A DNA stretch of 64,000 bases from Simmondsia chinensis (GCA_018398585.1 JAGTTD010000026.1:1245001-1309000), one strand, 5' to 3'. Shown: positions 30,407 to 42,589, counted from the stretch's first letter. Made by a program: numbers and translations. The notes: generated by a model from the sequence alone, not told the origin.

Positions 30407-31149
30407 GTCTCGAATCAGGGCCTCCAGCTTAGTATCCTGCCAACAACTTTACCTCACACTTTCTAATAGGCTATTATCAATTTACCCAGGGCCATAAGGA
30501 GAAATTCGGTCTTAAGCCTCTGACTTAATGCATCTGCAACCTTGTTATCAAACAAAACAACCAAAAATGTTGAAATGAGGTACACATCTTTTGGTTTAAT
30601 AAACATTTGGAACATTTTTATTATGTTTTAGCCAAAAGGTACCAAGTAAATATTGTCCCGGGTTTGAACCGTAAAGACTACCGGCCAAGAACTCCTTCTC
30701 ATAAGCTGAAAGACCCTGATGTCGTAGTCCTAACGAGCAACTTACGAAAGCTACGGGGTGATTGTCTTGGACCAAAATAATGCTTATTCCAGACCCAAAG
30801 GCATCGATTCCTACAACGAAAGCTTGTTAAAATCAAAGTGTTGTTATGCATAAGATCAAATACTACACGAACGTGCACTTGGTGCTCGCACATGTCCTTG
30901 CTATAGACAAGGATATCGTCAAAGAAAACTAACATAAACCTCCTAAGGTAAGTCCTATAGATATAGTTCCTCAAATTTTGGAAAGTAGAGAAAGCATAAA
31001 AAATCGTAGTGACCGTAATGGTTTTTAAACTCAATTTTGTATTATGTCAGTATCACTCATCCTTAGTGCTAACTCAATCACTTGTCAATTTTGGAGTAAA
31101 TAGCTCTTCCACAATAGGGATCGAAAATTTGTTTTTAATAGTATTTTTT

Positions 31150-31480
31150 TTCGATAGATGGCGAGAAATGCCTTGCAGAAACCGGCATTCCAAACAAGGA
31201 AACCGACTCACCAAACAGTGGCTGCACACAAGGGGGACAACCTGAAACAAAGAAACAAAACAAGGAGAAAAACTAATAGGGGACACAAGGAAAAGGACAA
31301 CAGGACCGGACTGGACACACACCTAAAGACTGCAAAACAGGAAAAGAACCTCGAAGGACTGCAAAAGACGAACAAAAAAAAGACACAACAGAACTTAGAA
31401 GCGGTCAGACCGGAAGGTGAAGGCAGAAAGGAGCAAAGCACCAGCACCAGAACTAAGGGGGCCACTCACTGGAATCAAAA
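31150..31480 (-). mobile_element. L1-type LINE 3' tail, minus strand
   Basis: Minus strand is T/G/C-rich (TTTGTTTCTTTGTTTCAGG ... GCATTTCTCGCCATC) and ends TATCGAAAAAAAAT at about 31150. Same style as the tails at 1-212 and 38065-38276. No coding part. Confidence 0.5.
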
Positions 31481-31499
31481 CTCTAGTTCATCATTGCGA

Positions 31500-32098
31500 A
31501 ACGTTTGATCATGAGAGATTCATCGCCATGGAAAGCCAACCCAAGCTATCTATTCGACACAGAGACGCTGAGTTCTAGGTTTTTTTTCTTAACCAAAACG
31601 GCGGTTGAAGCACAGGGCAAGCTACTATATTTAATTAGGCCTCTATCTAGCATATCTTCAGGGGCGGACCCACAGTAGTGGCGCCGCCTCTACGTTTTCA
31701 AGCACTATAAAACTTTACATGATATACTAATACTAATAGATTCATAATCTTTTACAGTTGTACCTCTACATTTTCAAGCGTTATAAAATCCTACATAATA
31801 TGCTAATACTAATAAATTCATAAACTTTTACTAAGTTATGGTTTTTTTTTTTGAAAAACACTAAGTTATGATTCGATTTTACTTATATAAAATTTTTTTG
31901 GATATATATATATTCTCATTTTTTAATAAATTATTTGTATTTTTAATTTACTTTTTTATTTTTATTTTTAATTTAATATTAAAATCCTAGACTTAATTTA
32001 ATTTTTAGTAGATAAATTGTCTTATTTTTAATTTTGTGTACAATTTTTGCTTTCAAGAGGTCCCTACGTAAAACTTAACTCAAATTTTATTTTTATTT

Positions 32099-32190
<92 letters not shown>

Positions 32191-32233
32191 TAACTACTTT
32201 TACATTTTTATTATAAATATAAATCCTGCTTCA
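31500..32233. other. AT-rich stretch with large ATT/ATC microsatellite
   Basis: 32092-32191 is (ATT)n (ATC)n (ATT)n, about 100 bp. The rest is AT-rich without coding signs. Confidence 0.6.
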
Positions 32234-32429
32234 TTAAATTTTTTTAATCCTCCAATGGCTACTAATACATGCCCCCAATGAATAAATTTCTAGTCCACCA
32301 TTGCATATCTTGGACTTGTTTTTCTGCACTTTATGCCTAAGAGAATGCCGATAAGGCCTAATATTACAATATAGGATGAGTAGTAAAAGAGTTATTGGAG
32401 CACATGAACCACAAAAAACCCAAACCGAT

Positions 32430-32870
32430 GGGCCAAAAGCACTTGCGGTCAACTTTAAACGGTCATAATTTTTGATCTGTTAGGAGTTACAGGGCCCGTA
32501 ACCTATCAAAACGAAGCGATCAGACAAAATTATGCAACCCAGATGCTTTGCCTCTAACCCAGCTTGTTTTCCAAAGTTCGACCTATAAACGTGTTTTCAG
32601 GCCAGTTTTACGTTTTCCGCCTAGCTTAGGGGTATTTTCGTAACTTAGCATTTTAGGGTATTTTTGTAATTTTGCATATTAGGATTTCTCCTTGTTCGCC
32701 TATAAATAGTAGCTATGAGTGGTTGTATTCTTTATTCTCTAAATTTTACGAAATACAAGTCTTAATTTCTCTTCTCTTCGGTGAATTCCAAGATTATCTT
32801 TCGGTCTCAACGTATTCGATCGATTTAAATTTCCGTTCCGCGTCATATTAAAAGGATTATATCCCTTTTT
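32430..32870 (+). mobile_element. Gypsy-type LTR-like region with TATA box
   Basis: AAACGGTCATAATTTTTGATC, TATTTTCGTAACTTAGC, then TTCGCCTATAAATAGTAGC (TATA near 32700) and a short leader, as in Athila/Tat-type LTRs. Ends and target duplication not established. Confidence 0.4.
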
Positions 32871-33018
32871 GAGAGGAATCTTGTTAATAAAAACCTCCCC
32901 ATGAAGAAGGAAGGTCTCTTGACTCACCAAACAAATCCTTGTATGCTGACAACAATAAGGCCCAATTAGAATTAATTTCTTTGCTTTTTACTGCCATAAT
33001 ATTAAAATTTTCGATATT
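32871..33018. other. Short unannotated stretch
   Basis: No element boundary recognised. Confidence 0.3.
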
Positions 33019-33026
33019 AAAGGCTA

Positions 33027-33397
33027 GGAGTGTAAATGAGCTGAGCTGGCTCACAATAAAGCTCGGCTCGCTTTGAGCTCGCGAGCTGAGGGAAGCTTGA
33101 GCTCGTAGGCTCGCGAGCCTAAGCAAGCTTTTTTTAGTATAATATATTTGCATACTTATTCCTAATACTACTATATTAGAGCCTAAATGAGCTAAGCCTG
33201 AGCTTAAATGAGGCCAAACAAGCCTGTATTTAGTTTAAATGAGCCAAAATATTCCAAGTCTAATTCAAAGCTTGCCGAGTTTAGATCAAGCTTTTAACGA
33301 GCAGAGTTTGCGGCCTCTTCAAGCTGAGCTTAATGCTAACGGAGCCGAGCCCTGAGCCTGGTAGGCTTGTACTTGGCTCGACTCAAGTACACTCCTA
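33027..33397. mobile_element. hAT-like element, GAGCC-rich type
   Basis: Left end TAGGAGTGTAAATGAGCTGA, right end CTCAAGTACACTCCTA. Flanks TTAAAGGC (33019-33026) and TTAGAGGC (33398-33405), 7 of 8 matching. 371 bp, rich in GAGCTCG / AAGCTTGAGC motifs. Confidence 0.82.
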
Positions 33398-33405
33398 TTA
33401 GAGGC

Positions 33406-34004
33406 CTCCCAAAAGAATGAAGGCCTACCATCCCTATCAATGAAGGGATGGAGGTTTCTTTTTCTGCATTGTCCCGTAACACTCATAGTTTGAAAGGACT
33501 ATATACTGGTAAGGGCTGCTGGAAACATGAGGGAGGAGTAATTAGAAGAAGGCGGTGTACTCGAGGGTAATCGGACTAGAATATGCCCCAATCATTGCTC
33601 AGTTATACGGGAGAAAAAGGGGAAGAGAGATCATATTTTTTTCCGTGAACATCAAAAAAAAAAAACCGACCATTATATTAATAGCACAAGAAGGTGTAAA
33701 ACTCTAGGATTTATGGCGGGCTATTCAGTGACATAAATTCAATGGGGCCTCAATTCAATGGGGCCTAATTCATTATTTACAACAGTCATAAACGATAACA
33801 AATGGTCGTAAAATAACAACGCCGGGTTATCAATGTTTATGTGGGATAAATTTCTCACCTCATCAATGGTCCGAGTCTCTAAATCCACGTCTTCCTCATC
33901 TTCTTCTACCGCTTCTATGGTTAGCAATTAGGGCTTCTTGCCTCGCATTCTATGTCCAATACCCCAGGGTTTTCAAAAGTTTGCATCTCTCTAAGTCAAG
34001 CGAA
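33406..34004. other. Unannotated stretch
   Basis: Contains a direct repeat TCAATGGGGCCT(C)AATTCA near 33740-33770. An antisense open stretch (33739-33927) has no known motif. Confidence 0.35.
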
Positions 34005-34235
34005 AAAGTTACATTCTTAGTGCCCCAAGGGCTCCTACCTAAGCATGGTCTGGAGGGATGGATATACGCAACCTTCCCCCTTCAGGGTGCTACTCTAAAG
34101 GGAGGCTGTTTCCGAGAACCTTCAACCTGAGGGGTGCAAAACGAGGACTTCCTAAGAGGTCACCTATCTTAATACTATTCTCACCCATCTTTGCATCCTA
34201 CTAAGTGATTATAGGATTCGGATAAATTTTTATCG
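34005..34235 (-). mobile_element. 5S-headed SINE copy D (degraded)
   Basis: Minus strand: CCGAATCCTATAATCACTT and GATAGGTGACCTCTTAGGAA are recognisable but mutated 5S parts, followed by the body (CCTGAAGGGGGAAGGTTGCGT; GGGGCACTAAGAATG). No target duplication found; ends approximate. Confidence 0.65.
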
Positions 34236-34560
34236 GTATTTCAATTACTTTCAGATACAAGTAGAATAGCCGATACCTTAGCGAACCTTAGGTGGAGCAT
34301 AAAGAGGAGAGAGAGAGACTTGAGTAATTTTCATTCCAAAAACAACAATTAAAGAGTGTATTAGGCTTTAGAACCAACCCACTTAATTCACATATATAAG
34401 ATACACATGTAAATTCAAGTCGGGTTCTTTTATAAAGCGAAGTGGCATTAAATAGAGAAACCCACTTATAAGACTCACACGTAAAATTCTTAACAGCTCG
34501 GAAAAGTTAATGAAAGATATCTACAAGGCTTTGTTATGTCATGTCCTCTACGAAATAGTG
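34236..34560 (-). repeat. TRIM-LTR-like fragment (about 34360-34495)
   Basis: TAGAACCAACCCACTTAATTC, ATAAGACTCACACGTAAAATT and TTCTTAACA resemble parts of the LTR of the TRIM at 17457-18674. No ends defined. Confidence 0.4.
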
Positions 34561-34919
34561 TTAAGTAGTTATAGGAAAGTTTGCTCTCCACCCCCACTAT
34601 TTAGTAATCAATATAAATCTTTCTTGATAGTTTCCCTTTGATATTTGTTTGAACATGACATCTTATTAACCATTTATGATAAGCAAATCTGGGTTTGTTG
34701 CTTCCTTTTTGCTAAATTGGTCGATACTCTGATTTTAGTTATTCTTGAACGTTGAGAATGGAAGTTTTTAGTTCTGCTATGGGGATCTGGTCTCGTATAG
34801 AAAAGTCAAAAGTGGGAGAGCCAGTAAACTCTTCCTTCCTTCGACAATGTAAAGCCTTGTCGGCGTAGAATGGGCCTAGTTGGTCACACACGTGCACACA
34901 CTTCACCCTAGCTCATTGT

Positions 34920-34957
34920 AGTGTAGTGTGGTGTGGTGTGGTGTGGTGTGGTGTGGA
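34920..34957. repeat. (GGTGT)n pentanucleotide array
   Basis: About seven GTGTG/GGTGT units in a row. The open frame through it on the + strand is a by-product of the repeat. Confidence 0.85.
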
Positions 34958-36151
34958 CTGTTTCTAACTAGACAGTTTAATTTGTACCTATTACAAGACT
35001 GGATCGTTTTGGAAGAAATAAAAATATGGGGCTTCCTACATAGTCGAGAATCTAGACATTATCTTGTTGACCATCGCAATATCCGCCTCACTTCTTTAGT
35101 AGAGCTAGATTTTTGTTGCATCGTTTCAGGCATATTCACCTCACTTCCTTAAGCGAAGAAATAAGAACGCCTGTTACGTGAGGAGATACCAAAAAATCAT
35201 TATATTCTTCGTCCTCTCTCTCTCCGTTTAATTACCTTAACTATTTCGCATATTCTTCTTGAGGTTCATTTGTTACATTATTGCGGCTAGTTGGGGCATA
35301 TTCTAGTCCCGTACTCGGTAGTACACTAAACTGGAGGGTGTTGTGTTAACTCAAATAGTTGGAGTATCAGTTGGTCCAATTGTGTCAATGACAGAGCATA
35401 AATAACTTAGAGCAGTGGCGACATCCAAAACAAGATTGTTCTTCCGTTTGATTTCTAACTTAGTTTTTTGCTCTTTTTTTTCCTATTGCTTCTTGTTTGA
35501 TTATGCTTGATTTCTGTGCTTAGAGTTCGTGGTGCTCGAGTTCGAAAGTCGTACCACTCGAGTTTGTGCGCAAGCTCTAGATCGATTCTTCTCGAATCAC
35601 AAGGTTGATTATGGTCAAATTTGAGGTATGTTCTATTCATACTTGAGGGGACTTAGTTTGAGGTCGAGACCCTTTTAGATCCCAATTTATTCTACTCCAA
35701 TCATTGGTTTTTCACTTTTAGATTTCCAAATGTTTAGGTTCTATTTTTTATGACACCGACCATCAAAATGCTCGTATATTTTAAACTGTCAACATAGACG
35801 GATCAATATTTTGTGTTACGCCTTTGAAATTGAAGCACTTTAATATATTGCTTCGGATTTTGACCGACTCTAAAATCAACACGTGTTCATATGAAAGCGA
35901 CAACAAATGAGCAAAAACTTAGGTTAAAAACAATCAATTTGGAAAAGTGTTGGGCAAAAAATGTAACCAACCAAGATATTTTAGTGTAAAGGAGATATAT
36001 TTTTATAAATGCAGATAATAATTGGGCCAGTCTTTGTTATAGTGAAGCCCTTCTCAAGGGCTTTTATTCCATGTCGGCCCATCTGTTTTAATTCTAGGAA
36101 AATTATTATGCAAGTACTCTGAAGTTTGACCATTTATTAAGTAAATATCTG

Positions 36152-36157
<6 letters not shown>
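34958..36157. other. Unannotated stretch
   Basis: No gene, RNA or element boundary recognised over about 1.2 kb. Confidence 0.4.

Positions 36158-36193
<36 letters not shown>
36158..36193. repeat. (AT)n microsatellite
   Basis: Uninterrupted alternating A/T run. Confidence 0.9.
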
Positions 36194-36196
<3 letters not shown>

Positions 36197-36399
36197 AGAT
36201 AGCCTGAAGTTCTAAAATTTTATCAATCAGATACCTTTTGCGTTGGAAAATTCTATATTTGTATATGATTCTGATATTATATTAATGTTTTTATTAAAAT
36301 TTGATATTTTTTGCCGGAAAATGTGAATATATATAACATGTGATTTTGGAAATTGTTAGGTAGTTTAAATCAATATTTAGTGAATATTTTTAATAAATT

Positions 36400-36670
36400 A
36401 TTATTTAAAATATAAAAAATATTTCTTAAAATATTTTAAAATTAATTTAAACGTAAATTCAAATTTCTTAAAATTGTTCTCTTTTTTTCAAAAACCACGT
36501 TAGCAAAAACTAACAAATGTTAACGGCGTTAACATCAACGCATGACATTGTAAAGTTTTGCAAAGTTTAAGTATACCATTGAAAAACTAGAAAATCTGGG
36601 TAGTTTTTTTAAACCGCTCCTAAAATTTAGGCGATGTTCAGTAAAAAAACTCTAACAACATTATAAAATG
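36400..36670. mobile_element. Half of a fold-back element (relative of 8105-8879)
   Basis: AAAAACTAACAAATGTTAACGG, CATTGAAAAA and CTCCTAAAATTTAGGCGATG ... TTCAGTAAAA match the right arm of the element at 8105-8879. The left arm is worn. Confidence 0.5.
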
Positions 36671-36949
36671 TTCGTGTTCGTGCCATATAACAAAAATGAC
36701 CACTAATTTACATATAATCAACATTATACTCGTCTTATTTCTTTTCTCAAATATATTGTTGATCGAAGATTTTTTTTTTTTTTTTTATACTTTTGATCAA
36801 AAAATTAAAAAAAAAAAAAAAGAAGAAGAAATATTTGACTTGCTCTTCTATGAACTCAACTAACATGAAAGGGAATGGAAAGTAAAATCTCATTAATTTC
36901 AAGGATTGAACAAATCATTGTAATTAATTTTGGGAGGCTCTTCTATCAA

Positions 36950-37090
36950 TTTATGAATTTTTTACCAAACTAACACACTTTCAAAAAAAATTTACCAAAA
37001 TGGCACAGTTTCAAAAATATTTACCAAATTGACACACGTTACTGTAGCAGTATCAACGTACGCCGTTTTAAATGGCGTACGTTGATAAAA
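36950..37090. repeat. Palindrome and MULE-like end fragment
   Basis: 37048-37084 is TATCAACGTACGCC, 9 bp, GGCGTACGTTGATA: perfect 14 bp arms. It is preceded by three ACCAAA(C/A/T)T.(A/G)CACA phrases (36965-37040), reminiscent of the palindrome-bearing elements at 60620-62561. Confidence 0.5.
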
Positions 37091-37156
37091 TTTATTTGGT
37101 ATCTGTCCTCTATATGATGACTAATCATGCATACTAGCTGTGTAAATGAATTAGAC

Positions 37157-37761
37157 TGGGGATGGCATTGGGGAGGAACCCGTTATCTCCGGGTATCCGT
37201 GCTGTTTGGGACGGGCATGAATATAAGTGAGGCGAGTAAGTGCATAATGTTGTACTCGCCCCGCCTAGCTCTATACCAGCCTTGTGCTGCACCGCTTAGC
37301 CTTATATCCATTAAGCCACTCTATTTTGTATCTACTTAAATTTCGAATTGAAAGACACGTGCTTAAATTTAATTAACTAAGTTATTTATTAATATTAAAA
37401 AAATAAAAGTTTTAAAAATAGTATTAAATAATTAGTATGGGTGGGTGTGGATAATTGTTTGGTACCCACATTAGGGCAGGTACATGGCAGATAATAGACA
37501 CCCGTCGGATACTTGTGGGTCATGGGGCGAGTATGGATATGAAGACAAAACAATACAAGAGCAGTACAGTACAGAAGCGGAACTCGATTTCTTCCTAGAA
37601 AGGTATTTGCTTTTTCAATTGAGATAGGATGATCCTTTGATTTGTACCCGTCGGGTGGGTATGGGTATGGATTTGGTTGACAGGTACAGCTGTGGAGGAG
37701 GTACCCCCGCCCCGCCCTGCTCCACCCCACCCCATCCCATCCCATCCCATTACCATCCCTA
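37157..37761. mobile_element. hAT-like element, GGGTATGGG-rich type
   Basis: Left end TGGGGATGGCATTGGGG, right end CCCATTACCATCCCTA, imperfect inverted repeats (consensus TAGGGATGGCAA). Flanks AATTAGAC (37149-37156) and AATTAGAT (37762-37769), 7 of 8 matching. The interior has GGGTATGGG / CCCGCCCCG repeats flanking an AT-rich core. No transposase. Confidence 0.82.
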
Positions 37762-37769
37762 AATTAGAT

Positions 37770-38060
37770 TTTTGATAAATTATTGTATATTAAATCAATT
37801 ATGGGTACATCATGATCAAGGATGACATCATTCTGGTAAAATAAAACATGTCCCTGGCATGTGACCAAGATAGTTACCTAGAGTAATACGGCTAAACATG
37901 GGCCTCGACGGATAATTGAAAAAAATGAAGGAAAACGTGAAGAAGAGAAACGTCACTCTCCAATACCTGCCCGACTTTGAAGGAATTTAAGCAGAACATG
38001 GAGACTTCAGATCATTTGAAATGATAAATAGGGAAGCAAAAAAAAATTTAAGAACAACAG
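37770..38060. other. Unannotated stretch
   Basis: Nothing recognised. Confidence 0.35.
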
Positions 38061-38064
38061 TTAT

Positions 38065-38276
38065 CATAATTTTTATAATTGTCCCGGCGGTTTACAGGAA
38101 ATCTATTGCCTTGGTTGTTTTCTACCATCCTAGTCCTTGTTTATGCGTTTTTTGTGTGGGTGTCTGGATTGCAAGCAGTCTATTGACTTGAGTGTTTTGG
38201 TAATTCTCGCTGTTTGCCTTAGAACCTGCTCTACACTAATGTGTTTTTTCAGGCTTGTATTCTAATTATCGAAAAA
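38065..38276 (+). mobile_element. L1-type LINE 3' tail
   Basis: T/G-rich sequence ending TCTAATTATCGAAAAAAG, matching the tail style at 1-212 and 31150-31480. No coding part. Confidence 0.5.
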
Positions 38277-38820
38277 AGACGTCAAGTTTATAAATAAAGG
38301 AACGTAGGCCATAGAATGGCTTGCGCAATCTCATCAAAAATTCACTTCCGTTTTCAAGCACACTTGTGCCTTTTCTTTTCTTTTACTTTCTGTGTACTTG
38401 GTTCAAAATGCCTTTGTAATACAAGCAATCTAGTGATGTGACAGTGTTCGAGATGGTATATTTTTTTAATGCTTTAGGCTATAGCTTCCAATATCCGCCC
38501 ATAGTGAATTTAAGTTCTACCAGTAGTTCAAGGTTTTCACTACCTAGTCTCGATCGTGATTAAGTTGATCTTAGATCAATAACTCTTGTTGGTTCGTTTA
38601 ATCTAAATCTCATTCAGTTTGATCTTGATTAAGTTATTTTAATAAAGATTGTCACGCTAAAAACCTAATTAAATTGGATTAACGATATGTGTGTAAACTA
38701 ATTATATATATAATAATTTTGTAGTCATAATAACAACTCTCTTTATAAAATTCATTTTCATGAGCATATTGTAGGTAGGTACTGGGCAAATCCTTAACAC
38801 ATAACATGCAAATTCACTTA
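38277..38820. other. Unannotated stretch
   Basis: Contains CTGTGATT/GATCTTGATTAAGTT-type internal repeats near 38540-38640; no element assigned. Confidence 0.3.
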
Positions 38821-38909
38821 GGTAAGGCTGTGTACATCTCACCCAACCTCTCCCGACCCCAATTCGGCAGGAGCACTTGTGGCACTTGGACGGTTGTTGT
38901 TGGAGTTGT
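38821..38909 (+). mobile_element. Au-like / RTE 3' tail, truncated
   Basis: GGTAAGGCTGTGTACATCTC ... GGCACTTGGACGGTTGTTGTTG is the 3' tail shared by the RTE LINE at 6054-6952 and the SINEs. No target duplication found. Confidence 0.65.
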
Positions 38910-39087
38910 TATTTCTGCTACAATAATTATTATTATCAGAGTAATAAAGTGAGTTGTAATGAATAATAGTCATAAAATTTTAAAATTGTTCTAACGATAA
39001 CACTTTTAAACAATATGATTATCCTTTATCAATAGTATTTTTATGTTGTCGTTTTTCTTTTGCTTATAATTTTTCCCCAAAAAAAAA

Positions 39088-39230
39088 GTTGGATGGAGAC
39101 GTCTAGACATGTCTTTACCTACATAAACCTTAATGATGAGATAACCTTAGATAGAGTTAAGTAATAATTAAAAATACGTGCCGATATCTTGGATGTCCCT
39201 CTAAAGCGAGGGCAATCTTGCATATAACAT
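39088..39230 (+). mobile_element. RTE LINE coding fragment
   Basis: Translated, it gives a WMETSRHVFTYINLNDE-like string, matching the WMETIGHGITHLNLNE region of the RTE copy at 6271-6621. Frame broken. Confidence 0.6.
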
Positions 39231-39403
39231 TTTAAGGAAAAATATGTTGAACATACAAATTATATATATATATTTATTGTTCATAAAATAATAGTGGCAA
39301 TTTAACATATCACGGTTCTAGACACATAGAGATTAGAGAAGATTCTTCAAAGTTAGATTTTGGATCCTGCTTGTATGCTTATCTCCACTTGTAAGATTGC
39401 AGT

Positions 39404-39869
39404 TAGAGGTGTAAACGAGTCGAGCTTGCTCAAGAGTTAAATCATCAAATCTTAAAAGGCTCGGTTAGTTTTGAGCTTGAGCTTGAGCTGAGCTGTCTCG
39501 TTTAACTTAATGAGATGAGATCGAGTCCAGTGAAGCTCGCGCTAGTTTACTCGTGAGACTAAATGAGCCTATCTTGATGCAAGTTATTATATATGCCTAA
39601 TAGAGCGAAATTTGAGTCTAAATAAGCACCACAAGCCTAAATGAGTCTAGATCGAGTTTAAATGTGCCTAAAAGGTGAACTTAGCTTAAAGTACAATAAG
39701 TTGGGTTCCAGCTTAACTAAGCCTAGCCCAATTCGTTGACAAGCCTTGCTCGAGGTAACAGTTTCCCATATTGGCGGGATTCGAGTCGCGCATGAGTCTA
39801 GCTAAATATTAAGTAGTTGAGCCTCAAGCTTGACAAGTTTAGGCTCGATTCAGCTCATTAACACCTCTA
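39404..39869. mobile_element. hAT-like element, GAGCC-rich type
   Basis: Left end TAGAGGTGTAAACGAGTCGA, right end CAGCTCATTAACACCTCTA. Flanks ATTGCAGT (39396-39403) and ATTGCAAT (39870-39877), 7 of 8 matching. 466 bp; interior of GAGCTTGAGC / AAATGAGCC repeats. Confidence 0.85.
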
Positions 39870-40830
39870 ATTGCAATGTCATCTTGAACCACCCATGAGT
39901 TTCCTCAGACTGGCTTGATGGTTAAAACTTTATTCTCTTCTAGCTAGATCATGAATTCGAAGCTCACCAGCCCCCCTCTTTAGTTGTTGTCTAATACATC
40001 CAAATGTAGAGAAGTGAATCTTGTATTGGTGGAATAAAAGGGATCTGCCAATTGCCAATTGGTTTTTCGAATGAAAAAAACATTGTCATTTGGCACGGGG
40101 GTGAGGGTGTAAATGAACCGAATGTTCGATGAACAACTAGCGCTCAAAATAAATTAAGGCTCATTCTTGTTTATTATGGGGGCTTGATAGCTTTATAGAG
40201 CCAAGTTGAAGCACGTATAATACACTTAATGAGCAAAGTACGGAAAGAGGGGTGCTCGATTCGTCGACATTTGTGAATGTTTTGATAAAGGCTTGTTTAG
40301 AATCTTAATAAGGACTCATTATCGACTTAGTATTAGCTCGAAAATGGTTTGGTAATAACTTGAAGAGGGCACTATTCCAGATCGAGACAAACAAGATTGT
40401 TTTTGCTTAGGAGGGGTTTAAACAAACTGAACGTTCAATGAACTAATCTATTAGAAATCGATTACAACTCGTTCATGTTCGTTATTGAGGGCTCAATAGC
40501 TTATTGAGCCGAGTTCAAGCGGGCTTTATAAGTTTAACAAGTTGAGTTCAAATAAGGGGTTACACTGCTCATTTACGTTCGTGAACCAGTTTGATAAGGG
40601 CTCGATAAGATCTCGCCAAAAAATTCGTTAAAAACTCGTAAAGAGCTTGTTAAAGGCGCATTAACAATTAATATTAACTCAAAAGTAGTCCAATAATAGC
40701 TCCATATAGTAACTCAAGCTCAGCTCGATAGGGAGCTTGACTCGGTAACAAGCACCGCTTGGTTATGAGCTCAATTTAACTCAATATAGAGCGTATTTCG
40801 GCTTGATAATGTGCTCAAATCGGCTCTATT

Positions 40831-41007
40831 TATTAGAATAAACTCTAGAGCATTCTAGACTAGGGTTTCTCTATTTTACTATTCTACCCTTTGATTTTTA
40901 TAAACTACAAGGGTATGATTGTCTTTGTGCTGCTTGATGTATGTCTATATAAAGGTCTCTAGTTCTCCTTATTATGCATTTAATAATAAAGTTGTTTTAT
41001 GTTTATA
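40831..41007 (+). repeat. 5' LTR of Copia element 2
   Basis: TATTAGAATAAACTC ... GTTTATA; includes TGTCTATATAAAGG (TATA near 40950). Followed by TGATGTATATCAAAGT, a degraded primer-binding site. Confidence 0.85.
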
Positions 41008-41160
41008 TGATGTATATCAAAGTATTCTCTCTGATTCAATTTTCTTTTCTTTTCTTTTCACTTTGTTATTCCGTTGCTATATCATTGTGTTGAATTTTTT
41101 ATTTGTTTTCTTTCTCATTTTTTTAAATCTAGGCAATGGCATCTAACCTTAATCGATCTT

Positions 41161-42226
41161 ATGCAAGTATCCCCATCTCCCTCCCCTCCCCCTACTACTG
41201 ACGCCACCCTACCCGCGGTGGAGATCAGCTCTGTCCATGCCGAACTTCCACCTGACTTCTTAGGTGGCACACCACCGGGACTGATGGCCGACGGCCACAA
41301 TGTCCATCCCATCACTTCCGGCGCCCCTCTCCCTTGGTCGGTTGGTGCCGGTGTCGCCATCTCCAATAATCCACCATCAATTGGGAGGCCTACAGTGAAC
41401 CTGGCACTTAACTTGGGCATCCCATTCCCCTCCCTCTTCTCTCTCCCTTAGACAGGAGCCGGCTTCGCCGGACTACTGCCAACGGATGCTCAAACTGGCA
41501 CCTGGGGCGGCGCCTTGCCACCCCTATCATCGGTACTCCATTCATCGGTGAGGGGGTGTCGGCGTCTGCCCTTAACCCCATCCCTTCATCTATCTCAGAC
41601 CCTAAATTATATAAACCCTAATCAATTTAATCACCCTATCTCTCCAGTTGTAAATCCTTTGTCTAATATAACAAGCATTATTACAATAAAGCTTGAAACA
41701 ACAATGGATTACCCACCCTGGTGTGAACAATTTCAAATGTTGATGGTTCTTACCCCTGTCCCCCTACCCAAATCACACCCCCAAATGGATTGCTCTACCC
41801 CAACCCTGATTACATAACTTGGCTATACATAGATCAAAGTTTTAGGTCCTGTACTGCTTCTCTCTCCCTAATCAATGACATTGTACGCCACCCTACCTCA
41901 GAAGCTATGTGGGATGCCCTAACTAAAGGTTTTCGAGATCATTCCATTGCCAAGGAGTTTGACCTTCGAAACCAACTCATGAATCACCGTAAAGATGGTA
42001 AAACAATGGACACATATCTTTCTCAATTAAAATTAATTATGGGTGATTTAGCTACCATTAACTCTCCTATTTTAAATACAGAATTTCAACACTTTACTCT
42101 TCATGGCTTAACTGAGTATGCTGCTTTTGCAACCTTTACTCTTCAATTTTCAAAACACTATACATACAAAGAGTTAAAAACTGCCTTACTCAACGAAGAG
42201 GCTGCTTTAAATCGATACTTAGGATG
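41161..42226 (+). pseudogene. Copia 2 gag remnant
   Basis: A Pro-rich N-terminus (41161-41451), then a break, then ITIKLETTMDYPPWCEQF (near 41680) and 41790-42227 with AMWDALTKGFRDHSIAKEFDL, DTYLSQLKLIMGDLA and YKELKTALLNEEAAL: the UBN2-type gag domain. A GRGRNRRGNHG stretch follows near 42310; no intact zinc knuckle is seen. Confidence 0.8.
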
Positions 42227-42589
42227 AACCACAACTGAACCCACCCATGCCATGGTTGCCATCGGCCAACAGAACAATGGAGCTCACCCTTCCCGAGGAG
42301 GCTGCGACAGTGGCCGTGGCCGCAACCGACGTGGAAATCATGGCAGTCGCGATGACACTCCGAGTCAACCGATCGGCTACAGTCAACAACCCCAATCTGG
42401 GTCCCTTACAATGGTACTCCTTCCTCAGTTCAATCTACAATTGGCCCTTTCCCTATCTCTACTGCAAGTGCACTCAGACCCGGCCTTCAATTCTGTTAGA
42501 TATGCTCGCAAACTGATCATACTGTTGTTGCTTGCCCACATCAATTTGAGAGCTCTTCCTTCCTTGATCCCTCTCAATCTTTTGCTGCC

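Larger units (their letters stand above)
28900..31040 (-). mobile_element. Chromovirus (Ty3/Gypsy) remnant, minus strand
   Basis: On the minus strand: reverse transcriptase near 31000-30840 (LVFFDDILVYSKD, the Gypsy FxDD motif), an RNase H / integrase linker, integrase near 29640-29365 (VALSHPFSAQTMAQAYSDNI, PSSILSGRDSIFLSTFWQ-like, SYHPQMDYQSKVLNRCLET), then VFHVSQLK and, at about 29000-28930, a VKWNN...FPTFTFEDKG stretch like the C-terminal chromodomain. Stops and frameshifts throughout; no LTRs identified. A Copia solo LTR splits it. Confidence 0.8.

Noticed and set aside
31158..31508. Charged open frame (RKTNRGHKEKDN...)
   Set aside because: Antisense of a T/G-rich LINE 3' UTR with its A-tail at 31150; no protein motif.
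32092..32191. Possible CRISPR-like array of short repeats
   Set aside because: Plain ATT/ATC trinucleotide microsatellite without spacers. No CRISPR arrays occur in this window, and none is expected in plant nuclear DNA.
34928..35152. Open frame beginning MVWCGVVWCG
   Set aside because: Its first part is only the (GGTGT)n repeat; the remainder has no motif.
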